Positions 15,876 to 23,783 are shown, counted from the stretch's first letter. The stretch: DNA of 28,909 bases from Bacteroides sp. CAG:144 (GCA_000434215.1 HF999713.1:32622-61530), one strand, 5' to 3'. The notes: generated from the sequence alone by a model not told the origin. Made by a program: numbers and translations.

Positions 15876-15965
15876 TGTCATTCTGACGACCGCAGGGGAG
15901 GAAGAATTTCCCGCAATAATAGTTGGGGATTCCTCGTCGGGCTTACGCCCTCGTTCGGAATGACA
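15876..15965 (+). repeat. Intergenic repeat, copy B1
   Basis: It starts TGTCATTCTGAC and ends CGTTCGGAATGACA, which are inverted repeats of each other. GAGGAAGAATTTC and GGGGATTCCTC inside match the other copies. It directly precedes B2. Confidence 0.75.
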
Positions 15966-15969
15966 GAAC

Positions 15970-16056
15970 TGTCATTCTGAACAGAACAGCGTGGAGTGAA
16001 GAATCTCCTACCAAGCGATAGCAATATGGATTCCTCACATTCACTTCGGAATGACA
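15970..16056 (+). repeat. Intergenic repeat, copy B2
   Basis: It starts TGTCATTCTGAAC and ends CACTTCGGAATGACA. GGAGTGAAGAATCTC, CCAAGCGATAGCAATATG and GATTCCTCAC match copy A2, in the same orientation. It ends 57 nt before the dapB promoter. Confidence 0.8.
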
Positions 16057-16113
16057 TGTGTTCCGGGACGACAAATGGTGTGCTGTTTTTCGATTTATTC
16101 TTGCATAGAGGGC

Positions 16114-16143
16114 TTTGCTTTTCGTTTTTATGTCGTATATTTG
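16114..16143 (+). promoter_or_regulatory. Promoter of the dapB-lepB-wbqC operon
   Basis: TTTG at 16114-16117, 18 nt spacer, TATATTTG at 16136-16143. The leader before the ATG at 16171 is about 20 nt. It supports 16171 as the dapB start; the frame stays open farther upstream only by chance. Confidence 0.75.
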
Positions 16144-16170
16144 TTCTCTGTACCAAAAAACATTCATAGT

Positions 16171-16884
16171 ATGAAACTTGCTTTGATAGGATATGGAAAG
16201 ATGGGACATGCCATCGAACAGATAGCCCGTAGCCGGGGACATGAGATCGTGTCGATTATCGATGTGAATAATCCCGAGGAGTTTGAGTCGGAGGCATTCC
16301 GCAGCGCTGATGTCGCAATCGAGTTTACGGCCCCGTCGGTGGCGTTGGGAAATTACAGGAAGGCTTTCGCTGCCGGCGTTCCGGTCGTATCGGGCACGAC
16401 GGGTTGGCTCGAACATTTGTCCGAGATACAAGAGGCTTGCCGTAACGGACAGACATTTTTTTACGCATCAAATTTCAGCCTCGGCGTGAATATCTTTTTT
16501 GCCTTAAATAAATATCTGGCCGGTATCATGAATCAATTCCCGGCTTATGACGTGAAAATGGAGGAAACGCATCATATACACAAGCTCGATGCTCCCAGCG
16601 GTACGGCCATCACGCTGGCCGAAGACATTATCGCCCGGCTCGACCGTAAAAACGCTTGGGTGGAGGGACGCGAGCCTTCGGCCAGCGAAATCGGGATAAA
16701 AGCTATCCGCCGGGACGAAGTGCCCGGTATCCATACCGTACAATATGAAAGCGATGTCGATACCATTACGATTACCCATGATGCGAAAAGTCGCATGGGA
16801 TTTGCCCTCGGTGCGGTCATCGCTGCCGAATTTACTTGTGGCAAAAAAGGTTTCCTGACTATGCAGGATATGCTTAAATTCTAA
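16171..16884 (+). CDS. dapB: 4-hydroxy-tetrahydrodipicolinate reductase
   Basis: It reduces 4-hydroxy-tetrahydrodipicolinate with NAD(P)H on the way to diaminopimelate and lysine, so it feeds both peptidoglycan and protein synthesis. The 237 residues are shorter than the E. coli enzyme (273), as usual for this phylum. MKLALIGYGKMGHAIE is the dinucleotide-binding fold, EFTAPSVALGN and GTTGW are conserved nearby, and EETHHIHKLDAPSGTA (about residues 130-145) holds the catalytic His and Lys. SRMGFALGAVIAAEF closes the C-terminal domain. lepB follows after 13 nt, so the two are co-transcribed. Confidence 0.95.
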   Translation: MKLALIGYGKMGHAIEQIARSRGHEIVSIIDVNNPEEFESEAFRSADVAIEFTAPSVALGNYRKAFAAGVPVVSGTTGWLEHLSEIQEACRNGQTFFYASNFSLGVNIFFALNKYLAGIMNQFPAYDVKMEETHHIHKLDAPSGTAITLAEDIIARLDRKNAWVEGREPSASEIGIKAIRRDEVPGIHTVQYESDVDTITITHDAKSRMGFALGAVIAAEFTCGKKGFLTMQDMLKF

Positions 16885-16897
16885 AAACCTTGTAACC

Positions 16898-18331
16898 ATG
16901 AGTGTAGCATCACCTTCGTTGAAAGAGCGGTTGCAAGCCGTGAAGAAGACTCGTTGGATACGTTTCGGCGTAGCGGCTGTCTTGTTTATCCTGTTTGCGG
17001 TGTGGCTGGATAATTACTATATCTTGCCTTTCCTTGTCGTTATGGCCGATATTTATCTGACCCGTTATGTGCCTTGGACTTTTTGGAAAAAATCCAAGAA
17101 CAAAACCGTATTACGGGTCATGGAGTGGGTCGATGCCATCGTTTATGCTTTGGTGGCGGTATATTTGATCAATATATTTTTCTTCCAGAATTATAAAATA
17201 CCGACTTCTTCGCTCGAAAAATCGTTGCTGGTGGGAGATTATCTTTTCGTGAGCAAGTTGAGCTATGGCCCGCGCGTACCCAATACGCCATTGTCGTTCC
17301 CGTTGGTACAGAACACGTTCCCGATACTGAATGTCAAATCCTATATCGAATGGCCTTCATGGCCCTATCACCGGCTGGCCGGGCTTGGCAAAGTGAAACG
17401 CGGAGATATCGTCGTCTTTAATTTCCCCGCGGGAGATACGGTTGCCGTGCGGGTGCCCAATCCCGATTACTATACACTCGTGCATTACGTAGGCCGTGAT
17501 GGGGTGAAGCGGAACAAAGAGCAATTCGGTGAAGTGGTGTATCGCCCTGTCGATCGCCGGGAGAATTATGTGAAGCGTTGCGTGGGTATGCCGGGCGATA
17601 CGTTCGAGATACGAGACAATCAGGTATATGTCGATGGCAAGGCGATAGAAAACCCGAGAAATATTCAATTCAATTATTTTGTGATGTTGCAGCCGGGATA
17701 CCGTTTCTCCGAAAAGCAATTTCGGGAATTGGGTGTGAGTGTCGACGACCGTCGTTTTGTTTCGGCAGAGAGAGGCTGGTACGAAGATTTGCTGGCATTG
17801 GGATTTATGCCCGATTCCGACGGCGCTTTTCCGTCGATATACCACATGCCGCTTACACCCGAAGCCCTGAATAGAGTGAAAAAGTATCCGTATGTATCGA
17901 AAATCGTGCAAGAACCGGGAGCATTCGGTGGAGAGGCTTATCCGCTGGGTTACGGGCGGGGTTGGACACGTGCCGATTTCGGGCCGTTGTGGATTCCCAA
18001 ACGAGGGGAGACCGTGCGGCTTACGGCCGAGAATTATCCTCTGTATGAGCGGGCGATACGCGACCATGAGGGAAATCGTCTCGAACGTCGGGACGGACGT
18101 ATTTTCATCAACGGCAAGGAGGCCGACAGTTACCGCTTTAAGATGGACTATTACATGATGTTGGGCGACAATCGTGATAATTCGGCCGACAGCCGTTTTT
18201 GGGGATTGGTTCCCGAAGACCATGTTGTGGGGAAACCTCTTTTTGTGTGGCTTTCGATAGATAAAGACCGTAGCTGGTTCGATGGACATATTCGCTGGAA
18301 TCGTCTTTTCCGTCCTGTCTCATCGTTGTAG
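16898..18331 (+). CDS. lepB: Signal peptidase I
   Basis: It cleaves signal peptides from secreted proteins at the outer face of the inner membrane. The 477 residues exceed the 324 of E. coli; long forms are normal in Bacteroidetes. Hydrophobic segments lie near residues 21-37 and 41-53, and the anchor at about 78-96 leads into box B, KIPTSSLEKSLLVGDYLFV. Catalytic Ser105 is the second serine of that box. Lys226 lies in NYVKRCVGMPGD. MLGDNRDNSADSRFWG near the end is box E. A large insert (about residues 240-370) separates the Lys region from box E. It is in an operon with dapB and a WbqC-like gene (5 nt gap). Confidence 0.95.
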   Translation: MSVASPSLKERLQAVKKTRWIRFGVAAVLFILFAVWLDNYYILPFLVVMADIYLTRYVPWTFWKKSKNKTVLRVMEWVDAIVYALVAVYLINIFFFQNYKIPTSSLEKSLLVGDYLFVSKLSYGPRVPNTPLSFPLVQNTFPILNVKSYIEWPSWPYHRLAGLGKVKRGDIVVFNFPAGDTVAVRVPNPDYYTLVHYVGRDGVKRNKEQFGEVVYRPVDRRENYVKRCVGMPGDTFEIRDNQVYVDGKAIENPRNIQFNYFVMLQPGYRFSEKQFRELGVSVDDRRFVSAERGWYEDLLALGFMPDSDGAFPSIYHMPLTPEALNRVKKYPYVSKIVQEPGAFGGEAYPLGYGRGWTRADFGPLWIPKRGETVRLTAENYPLYERAIRDHEGNRLERRDGRIFINGKEADSYRFKMDYYMMLGDNRDNSADSRFWGLVPEDHVVGKPLFVWLSIDKDRSWFDGHIRWNRLFRPVSSL

Positions 18332-18336
18332 TAATC

Positions 18337-18960
18337 ATGTCTACCGTATATCTTTCGACGGCTTATTTGGCTCCTGTGGCCTATTATAAGGCATTGTGCC
18401 ATTACGACCGTACGGTTATTGAGGCTTGCAGCCACTATGTGAAGCAATCTTACCGCAACCGTTGTACGATTATGTCGGCGGGAGGAGAACTTTCCCTCTC
18501 CATTCCGGTGGAACGGACACGTCCCGGTAAACCGTTTACGCGCGATATGCGCATTTCGGCACACGATAATTGGCAACATATCCATTGGAATGCCATTGCG
18601 TCGGCTTACGGTTCGTCTCCTTTCTTCGAGTATTACCGCGATGATTTCGCTCCTTTTTATGAGAAATCCCAATCGGGACGGTTTCTTCTCGATTATAACA
18701 ACGATTTGCAGAAAATGGTGTGCCGGTTGCTGGGTATCGCACCCGATATTTCATATAGTGAGAACTATCTCTCTCCGACGGACGGTATTACCGATTTGAG
18801 GGAGGCTATCAGTCCGAAGCGTGAACCGGTAGAATCGTTGTTGCCCCGGTCTTATTATCAGGTTTTTTCGATGAAATGGGGCTTTTCGCCCGGGCTTTCG
18901 ATTATCGACCTTCTTTTCAATATGGGGAATGAGGCGCTTTTGGTACTTTATGACCGTTGA
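18337..18960 (+). CDS. WbqC-like family protein
   Basis: A 207-residue cytoplasmic protein of the WbqC-like family, named after a gene in an O-antigen cluster; its biochemical role is not established. It opens VYLSTAYLAPVAYYKALCHY, then has IEACSHYVKQSYRNRCTI, ELSLSIPVERT and HDNWQHIHWNAIASAYGSSP, a pattern I know from this family. Its position 5 nt after lepB, before a strong terminator, makes it the last gene of the dapB operon. There is no signal peptide or membrane segment. Confidence 0.88.
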   Translation: MSTVYLSTAYLAPVAYYKALCHYDRTVIEACSHYVKQSYRNRCTIMSAGGELSLSIPVERTRPGKPFTRDMRISAHDNWQHIHWNAIASAYGSSPFFEYYRDDFAPFYEKSQSGRFLLDYNNDLQKMVCRLLGIAPDISYSENYLSPTDGITDLREAISPKREPVESLLPRSYYQVFSMKWGFSPGLSIIDLLFNMGNEALLVLYDR

Positions 18961-18969
18961 AGTTTGATA

Positions 18970-19016
18970 AACAAGAACGGCAGAGAATTATTCTCTGCCG
19001 TTCTTGTTTTCTTCTT
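18970..19016. terminator. 18-bp stem terminator shared by wbqC-like and rnc
   Basis: A perfect stem (18970-18987 with 18991-19008) with a 3-nt loop TTA. On the plus strand a T-rich tail follows, giving a strong terminator for the dapB operon. On the minus strand the loop is the TAA stop of rnc and the tail (TATCAAAC) is a poor U tract. Confidence 0.88.
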
Positions 19017-19806
19017 TTTTCTCAACGGAATCTTTCTTATGGGATTCGTCGTATAGAATAGCTCGTAGAAAGTCTTTGTCCTGATGTAATTGTTTCAGTA
19101 TATATTGAGAGGCTTTTTGTTGTGCTTCTTTTTTGGAATATCCTGTCGCTGCTTTTCCTTCGATATGGCCAGCTATGGCGCGTACGGTGAACACCGGATT
19201 GTTATTGGAGTCCAAAGTTGAATTTTCGAGCTTCCAGTCTATATTCACACGGTGGCGTTGTCCCCATTCGACGAGTTTCGATTTGAAGTTGATATCGGTC
19301 TGGGTAATTTGTTCCAAGTCGATATAGCGGGCGAAAATACGCTCGGCGATGAATCTGCGACATTGTTTGAATCCGCAGTCGAGATAAATGGCCCCTATAA
19401 GGGCCTCGAAAGCGTTTCCGTAAATGTAATTGTTGTGCGAGGTGATTTGGATATCGGCTCGGACCAGCTTGTTGAGACCTATCTCCAAAGCTATGCGATT
19501 GAGGGTTTCTCGTTGTATAATTCGGGAACGAGAACTCGACAAAAATCCCTCTCTCTTTTCGGGAAAGGCATGGTATAAAATATCGGCGGTAACCAAAGTA
19601 AAAACGGCATCTCCCAGAAATTCAAGACGTTCGTTGTTTATTTTTCGGCCGTTTTCGTCAGAGGCGACGGCCGATCGATGGGTAACGGCTTGTTGGTAGA
19701 GTTCGATACGATGCGGACAGTATCCCAATATCCGGTAAAAAGACAAGTAAGGCTCTTTATGTCGTAACATAAAGAGCCTTATTCGATTGAAGAATATCTC
19801 AAACAC
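18988..19806 (-). CDS. rnc: Ribonuclease III
   Basis: It cuts double-stranded RNA, including rRNA precursors. The 272-residue product has the signature NERLEFLGDAVFTL near residue 58, with catalytic Glu and Asp, and NAFEALIGAIYLD with the second acidic pair. The dsRNA-binding domain begins at FKSKLVEWGQ and carries GYSKKEAQQKAS. The tail is strongly charged (HKKDSVEKKEENKNGRE) and its last six residues are encoded in the stem of the terminator. It starts 6 nt after the fabF stop, so it is read with acpP and fabF, an arrangement found in many bacteria. Confidence 0.95.
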   Translation of the reverse strand: MFEIFFNRIRLFMLRHKEPYLSFYRILGYCPHRIELYQQAVTHRSAVASDENGRKINNERLEFLGDAVFTLVTADILYHAFPEKREGFLSSSRSRIIQRETLNRIALEIGLNKLVRADIQITSHNNYIYGNAFEALIGAIYLDCGFKQCRRFIAERIFARYIDLEQITQTDINFKSKLVEWGQRHRVNIDWKLENSTLDSNNNPVFTVRAIAGHIEGKAATGYSKKEAQQKASQYILKQLHQDKDFLRAILYDESHKKDSVEKKEENKNGRE

Positions 19807-19812
19807 AGGTTT

Positions 19813-21069
19813 TTATTTCGTGAATTTTCTGACGATGAGACTTGCATTGTGCCCGCCAAAACCGAAAGTATTGGAAAGAGCCACATTGACGGTTCTCTTT
19901 TGAGCTTTATTGAATGTAAAATTGAGCTTGTAGTCGATTTCAGGATCCTCATCTCCTTCGGTGAAGTTGATGGTAGGCGGAACGATATCGTTCTCGATCG
20001 ATTTTACACAGATAAGCGCTTCGGTTGCACCGGCTGCACCCAATAAGTGTCCTGTCATCGATTTAGTCGAACTGATGTTGAGTTCGTATGCGTGGTCTCC
20101 GAATACTTGTTTGATGGCTTTGGCTTCTGAAATATCACCGACGGGCGTAGAAGTTCCGTGTACGTTGATGTAATCGACTTCTTCGGGTTTGATGTGGGCG
20201 TCGGCAAGAGCGTTTTCCATAACCAGTTTAGCTCCCAAACCTTCGGGGTGGGTTGCGGTGAGGTGGTAAGCGTCGGCCGATAAACCGCCGCCAATAACTT
20301 CGGCATAGATTTTCGCTCCCCGTGCCAGGGCGTGTTCCAATTCTTCGAGGATAAGACATGCAGCACCTTCACCCATGACAAACCCGTCGCGACTGGCACT
20401 GAAAGGCCGGCTGGCATGCTCGGCATCATCGTTCCGTGTCGAGAGGGCGTGCATGGCGTTGAATCCGCCTACGCCGGCAATTGATATGGGGGCTTCGGCT
20501 CCGCCGGATACGATCATGTCGGCCATGCCTAAACGCACGTAATTGAATGCGTCGATAAGGGCGTTGGTCGATGAAGCGCACGCCGATACGGTGGCGAAGT
20601 TCGGTCCGTGAAAACCGTACATCATCGAGATGTGTCCGGCAGCGATGTCGGCAATCATCTTGGGAATAAAGAACGGATTGAATTTAGGACCTTTCTCGGC
20701 ATCGTATCCAAACATTTCGTCTTCGAATGTGCGTATACCGCCGATACCCGAGGTGTAGATAACGCCTACGCGGTTTTTGTTTACTTTCTCCAAATCGATA
20801 CCCGAATCTTCGATTGCTTCTTTGGCCGAAGCTACGGCGAGTTGTGCATAGCGGTCGAATTTGCGGGCTTCTTTCTTGTCGAGATATTTTGTGGGGTCGA
20901 AACCTTTTACTTCACAAGCAAATTGCGTCTTGAAGAGCGACGCATCGAAAAGAGTAATAGGCCCAGCACCACTTACTCCATTTATCAGGGCGTTCCATGT
21001 CTCATCGACACCGATACCCAATGGGGTAACTGCTCCTAGGCCTGTTACTACGACTCTTTTTAATTCCAT
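19813..21069 (-). CDS. fabF: 3-oxoacyl-ACP synthase II
   Basis: A condensing enzyme that extends acyl-ACP with malonyl-ACP in fatty acid elongation. The 418 residues match KAS II. Catalytic Cys164 lies in TVSACASSTNA, His304 in NVHGTSTPVGD, Lys336 in STKSMTG and His341 in TGHLLGAAG. It ends with NTFGFGGHNASLIV, the family's C-terminal motif. It lies 23 nt after acpP and just ahead of rnc. The start at 21069 gives the standard MELKRVVVTGLGAVTPLG. Confidence 0.97.
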   Translation of the reverse strand: MELKRVVVTGLGAVTPLGIGVDETWNALINGVSGAGPITLFDASLFKTQFACEVKGFDPTKYLDKKEARKFDRYAQLAVASAKEAIEDSGIDLEKVNKNRVGVIYTSGIGGIRTFEDEMFGYDAEKGPKFNPFFIPKMIADIAAGHISMMYGFHGPNFATVSACASSTNALIDAFNYVRLGMADMIVSGGAEAPISIAGVGGFNAMHALSTRNDDAEHASRPFSASRDGFVMGEGAACLILEELEHALARGAKIYAEVIGGGLSADAYHLTATHPEGLGAKLVMENALADAHIKPEEVDYINVHGTSTPVGDISEAKAIKQVFGDHAYELNISSTKSMTGHLLGAAGATEALICVKSIENDIVPPTINFTEGDEDPEIDYKLNFTFNKAQKRTVNVALSNTFGFGGHNASLIVRKFTK

Positions 21070-21092
21070 AAGGGTGTTAGAGAGGGTCGTTT

Positions 21093-21329
21093 TTACTTTG
21101 CGTTAGCTTCAATGTATGCTACAGCGTCGCCAACAGTCGTGATTTTTTCTGCTTGGTCATCGGGAATGGTTACATTGAATTCTTTTTCGAATTCCATGAT
21201 CAACTCAACCGTGTCGAGAGAATCGGCACCCAAATCGTTGGTGAAGCTGGCTTCGTTGGTTACTTCGGATTCTTCGACACCCAATTTGTCGACGATGATA
21301 GCTTTAACTCTTGATGCAATTTCAGACAT
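21093..21329 (-). CDS. acpP: Acyl carrier protein
   Basis: The carrier of growing fatty acyl chains; holo-ACP bears 4'-phosphopantetheine on a serine. The 78-residue acidic protein has [17 protein letters not shown], with Ser37 of the D-S-L motif, and the fourth helix [11 protein letters not shown]. It is followed directly by fabF and rnc. A 13-bp inverted repeat lies about 107 nt upstream, in the region expected to hold its promoter. Confidence 0.97.
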   Translation of the reverse strand: MSEIASRVKAIIVDKLGVEESEVTNEASFTNDLGADSLDTVELIMEFEKEFNVTIPDDQAEKITTVGDAVAYIEANAK

Positions 21330-21383
21330 AACTTCCAGTTTTTAGTTAGTGAATTAGTTGGTCTAATTTTTTCTTTTGCGTGG

Positions 21384-21411
21384 CAAAGAAACGTCTTTTT
21401 CTCCAAACAAA
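21384..21411 (-). promoter_or_regulatory. Weak promoter candidate for acpP-fabF-rnc
   Basis: On the minus strand: TTTG (21411-21408), a short 16-nt spacer, TTTCTTTG (21391-21384), one mismatch to TAnnTTTG. It is the best match I see before acpP but not convincing. Confidence 0.3.
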
Positions 21412-21435
21412 AAAATATTTTTGGCAGAAAGTTGT

Positions 21436-21474
21436 ATTTTATTGCACACTATATAATGTTTTGTGCAATAAAAT
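21436..21474. repeat. 13-bp inverted repeat upstream of acpP
   Basis: ATTTTATTGCACA (21436-21448) and its exact complement (21462-21474) are separated by 13 nt. It sits between the ACP-like gene and acpP. No U tract follows on either strand, so an operator or RNA stem is more likely than a standard terminator. Confidence 0.8.
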
Positions 21475-21571
21475 GCTCTGTTTTGATTATTCCGAAATGG
21501 CATTTTCCCTAAAAATCGTTTCGAGGCGACAATTTTTCTTGAATTGTACGAATTCTCTTTTCCGGGTGATT

Positions 21572-21847
21572 TTATTGCCGTTTTTTGAAGAATGCTATGA
21601 GATTACCGACCGTGTCATCGGGCATAATCGGAGAGAAAGATTCCGAAAAGGGCTGGGTAGAGTCGGGGTTGGACTCTATTTTGTCGCAAGTTGTTTCCAG
21701 CTCGTCTTCGATACTGAACCATAATTCTTCGATATCTACTTCGTCGAGTCCTAAATCGCAAAGGCGCAGTTCGTCATTTATTTCAGAGGGGTCGCTGTCG
21801 AGATATTCTGCTATGATTTTTTTGATGGCAGTTGAGGCGGTATTCAT
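21572..21847 (-). CDS. Acyl-carrier-protein-like protein lacking the phosphopantetheine serine
   Basis: A 91-residue, very acidic protein with the ACP layout: a first helix (STAIKKIIAEYLDSD), an INDELRLCDLGLDEVDIEEL segment that aligns with the ACP motif [12 protein letters not shown], and a final helix in DDTVGNLIAFFKK. In place of D-S-L it has D-E-V, so Glu36 takes the position of the serine that carries phosphopantetheine. A longer insert (about residues 52-72) separates helix II from the end. It lies 32 nt after pdxB and before acpP on the same strand. It cannot be a normal carrier; a binding or regulatory role is possible. The family is inferred from pattern only, at modest confidence. 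Confidence 0.75.
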   Translation of the reverse strand: MNTASTAIKKIIAEYLDSDPSEINDELRLCDLGLDEVDIEELWFSIEDELETTCDKIESNPDSTQPFSESFSPIMPDDTVGNLIAFFKKRQ

Positions 21848-21879
21848 AAGAAAGAGTATATATTAATATGGTTATTTGG

Positions 21880-22986
21880 TTACGAAGCAAATCCCCATGC
21901 TTCGAACTTGCGGGCTTCGGAATCGGGTTGTAAGGCGTAGGCGCAGAATTCTCTTCGTAGCGGGTAGCAACTGCGTAGTTGTTCGAAGGTTTCGGGGGCT
22001 TTTTTTAAGGCAAGAGAATCTTTTATGGGATCGTATGTCGTCCATACGGCTTGGGAAAAATCTTGTTCTGTCCCGGATAGGGCGATAATGGGATTTTCCG
22101 GTTGGGGAGGTTGAATAGCCGATAAGTCAATTTTTATTTGCAGACGGTCGGCCACGGCGGTTATCATCGCCCGTGTAGCGTTGGCTTTCCCGTCGGCCGA
22201 ATAACCGGCGATGTGCGGTGTGCCGATGAATGTTTTTTGCAGTAATTCCGTCGATACGTCCGGCTCGTTTTCCCAACAGTCTATAATCATGTCGCTTACA
22301 ATGTGATTACGGTAAGCTTCCAAAAGGGTTTGCTCGTCGACGACACCTCCCCGAGCGGCGTTGAGAATGACGGGACAACGCTGCAACCGGTCAAAGAAAA
22401 CTTGGTCGGCCAAGTGGTAGGTCGCATACGAGCCTTCTTTTATCAGCGGTGTATGGAACGAGATGTAGTCGCAACGATCGGCTATTTCTTCGAGAGAGAC
22501 AAACTCTCCTTTTCCCTCTTTTTCGGCCCGGGGGGGATCATTGAGCAATACTTGCATACCCAGCCGTCGGCAGTGTATCTCTACTTGTCGTCCTACATGG
22601 CCTACTCCTACGATGCCTATGCATTTTGTTCGCAGGTCGATGGCCTGTTTTTCGGCATGCCGTAACAGCGAAGCCGTGATGTATTGGGCAACCGAGGCTG
22701 CATTGCAACCCGGTGCATTGACCCATTCTATGGCATGTCGTCGGCAATATTCGGTATCGATGTGGTCAAATCCGATTGTGGCCGTTCCGATAAAGCGGCA
22801 GCGACTTCCTTCGAGAAGATCGGCATTGCAACGGGTACGGGTACGGATTATCAGCATATCGGCATCATGTACCGCATCGGGGGTGATTTCTTGTGGAGAA
22901 AGGTAGCGTATATCGGCATACGGTTCGAGAATCCCTTGTATAAAAGGTATCTTATTGTCGATGACGATCGTTTCTTTTTTTTTCAT
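21880..22986 (-). CDS. pdxB: 4-phosphoerythronate dehydrogenase
   Basis: It oxidises 4-phosphoerythronate in the DXP-dependent route to pyridoxal phosphate. The 368 residues fit PdxB rather than shorter relatives in the D-2-hydroxyacid dehydrogenase superfamily. FIGTATIGFDHID and VNAPGCNAASVAQYI are PdxB-type, GIVGVGHVGRQV (about residues 124-135) binds NAD, and NAARGGVVDE, CWENEP and GTPHIAGYS hold the catalytic Arg, Glu and His. The extra C-terminal domain is present (from about 290). The start codon is followed by nine A residues, a slippery run. The ACP-like gene follows after 32 nt. Confidence 0.92.
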   Translation of the reverse strand: MKKKETIVIDNKIPFIQGILEPYADIRYLSPQEITPDAVHDADMLIIRTRTRCNADLLEGSRCRFIGTATIGFDHIDTEYCRRHAIEWVNAPGCNAASVAQYITASLLRHAEKQAIDLRTKCIGIVGVGHVGRQVEIHCRRLGMQVLLNDPPRAEKEGKGEFVSLEEIADRCDYISFHTPLIKEGSYATYHLADQVFFDRLQRCPVILNAARGGVVDEQTLLEAYRNHIVSDMIIDCWENEPDVSTELLQKTFIGTPHIAGYSADGKANATRAMITAVADRLQIKIDLSAIQPPQPENPIIALSGTEQDFSQAVWTTYDPIKDSLALKKAPETFEQLRSCYPLRREFCAYALQPDSEARKFEAWGFAS

Positions 22987-23015
22987 GACGGATTTTGGTT
23001 ATTGACACTACGATA

Positions 23016-23023
23016 CAAAGATA
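23016..23023 (-). promoter_or_regulatory. Candidate -7 box (TATCTTTG) for pdxB
   Basis: An exact TAnnTTTG match on the minus strand, 29 nt before the pdxB start. No clean -33 box is seen. Confidence 0.5.
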
Positions 23024-23084
23024 GGGCTTCTATGTAGGAAATCTTCCGAAACGGGCGGCAAAAATGAAATTATTTCCCTCAAAA

Positions 23085-23116
23085 ATTGACAAATTCGTAA
23101 AGTATGCGTAAGTTTG
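23085..23116 (+). promoter_or_regulatory. Promoter of the DUF4254 gene
   Basis: ATTG at 23085-23088, 20 nt spacer, TAAGTTTG at 23109-23116. The ATG at 23154 follows after 37 nt. Confidence 0.65.
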
Positions 23117-23153
23117 TCCCTTATTACGATTATTCAAACTTTATTATACTTCT

Positions 23154-23759
23154 ATGACGTTCAGCGAAAAGAGCAACCATGTATTTTGGAATGCTACGCA
23201 AGACTATCATAAGCAGGACGATGTCGATGCTCCCATGATAAATCCTTTCCCCGAAAAGACCATCGAGTACGACCTCTATCATAAGAATTGGATCGACGCC
23301 GTGCAATGGCATCTCGAAGATATTGTACGGGATCCCGAAATCGACCCGGTCGAGGCTTTGTCCATCAAACGGCGTATCGATAAGTCCAATCAAGACCGTA
23401 CCGATCTTGTGGAACGCATCGACAGTTATTTCCTTCAACAATACGCCGAAGTAAAGCCTTTGCCCGATGCGGTCATCAATACCGAGAGTCCCGCGTGGGC
23501 CATCGATCGTTTATCGATTTTGGCTTTGAAGATTTACCATATGCAGCAAGAGGTGTCCCGGCATGATGCGTCGCCTGAACATATCGAGCGATGTCGTGCT
23601 AAATTGCGTGTATTGCTCGAACAGCGTACAGACTTGTCGTCGGCTATCGATCAGTTGTTGAGCGATATAGAACAAGGTCGCCGGTATATGAAAGTATATC
23701 GGCAAATGAAGATGTATAACGATCCGTCGTTGAACCCCGTCTTGTACAATCAGAAATAG
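23154..23759 (+). CDS. DUF4254 family protein
   Basis: A 201-residue, probably all-helical cytoplasmic protein. The N-terminal and central segments (SNHVFWNATQDYH; NWIDAVQWHLEDIVRDP; DRTDLVERIDSYF) match the DUF4254 proteins I recall from Bacteroidetes, which often sit next to a family 9 glycosyltransferase, as here. The C-terminal half is a long coiled region (RLSILALKIYHMQQEVSR; LRVLLEQRTDLSSAIDQLL). There is no signal peptide. The function is unknown; partnership with envelope glycan synthesis is inferred from context only. It has its own promoter and a small hairpin after the stop. Confidence 0.85.
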   Translation: MTFSEKSNHVFWNATQDYHKQDDVDAPMINPFPEKTIEYDLYHKNWIDAVQWHLEDIVRDPEIDPVEALSIKRRIDKSNQDRTDLVERIDSYFLQQYAEVKPLPDAVINTESPAWAIDRLSILALKIYHMQQEVSRHDASPEHIERCRAKLRVLLEQRTDLSSAIDQLLSDIEQGRRYMKVYRQMKMYNDPSLNPVLYNQK

Positions 23760-23760
23760 A

Positions 23761-23783
23761 AAGGGGAAATACAGCTTCCCCTT
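23761..23783 (+). terminator. Small hairpin after the DUF4254 gene
   Basis: An 8-bp stem, AAGGGGAA / TTCCCCTT (23761-23768 with 23776-23783), directly after the stop. No T run follows, so it is at best a weak terminator. Confidence 0.4.

Noticed and set aside
14252..16056. The repeats as a CRISPR array
   Set aside because: Units are about 90 bp with internal divergence and near-zero spacing, with no regular spacers and no cas genes nearby.
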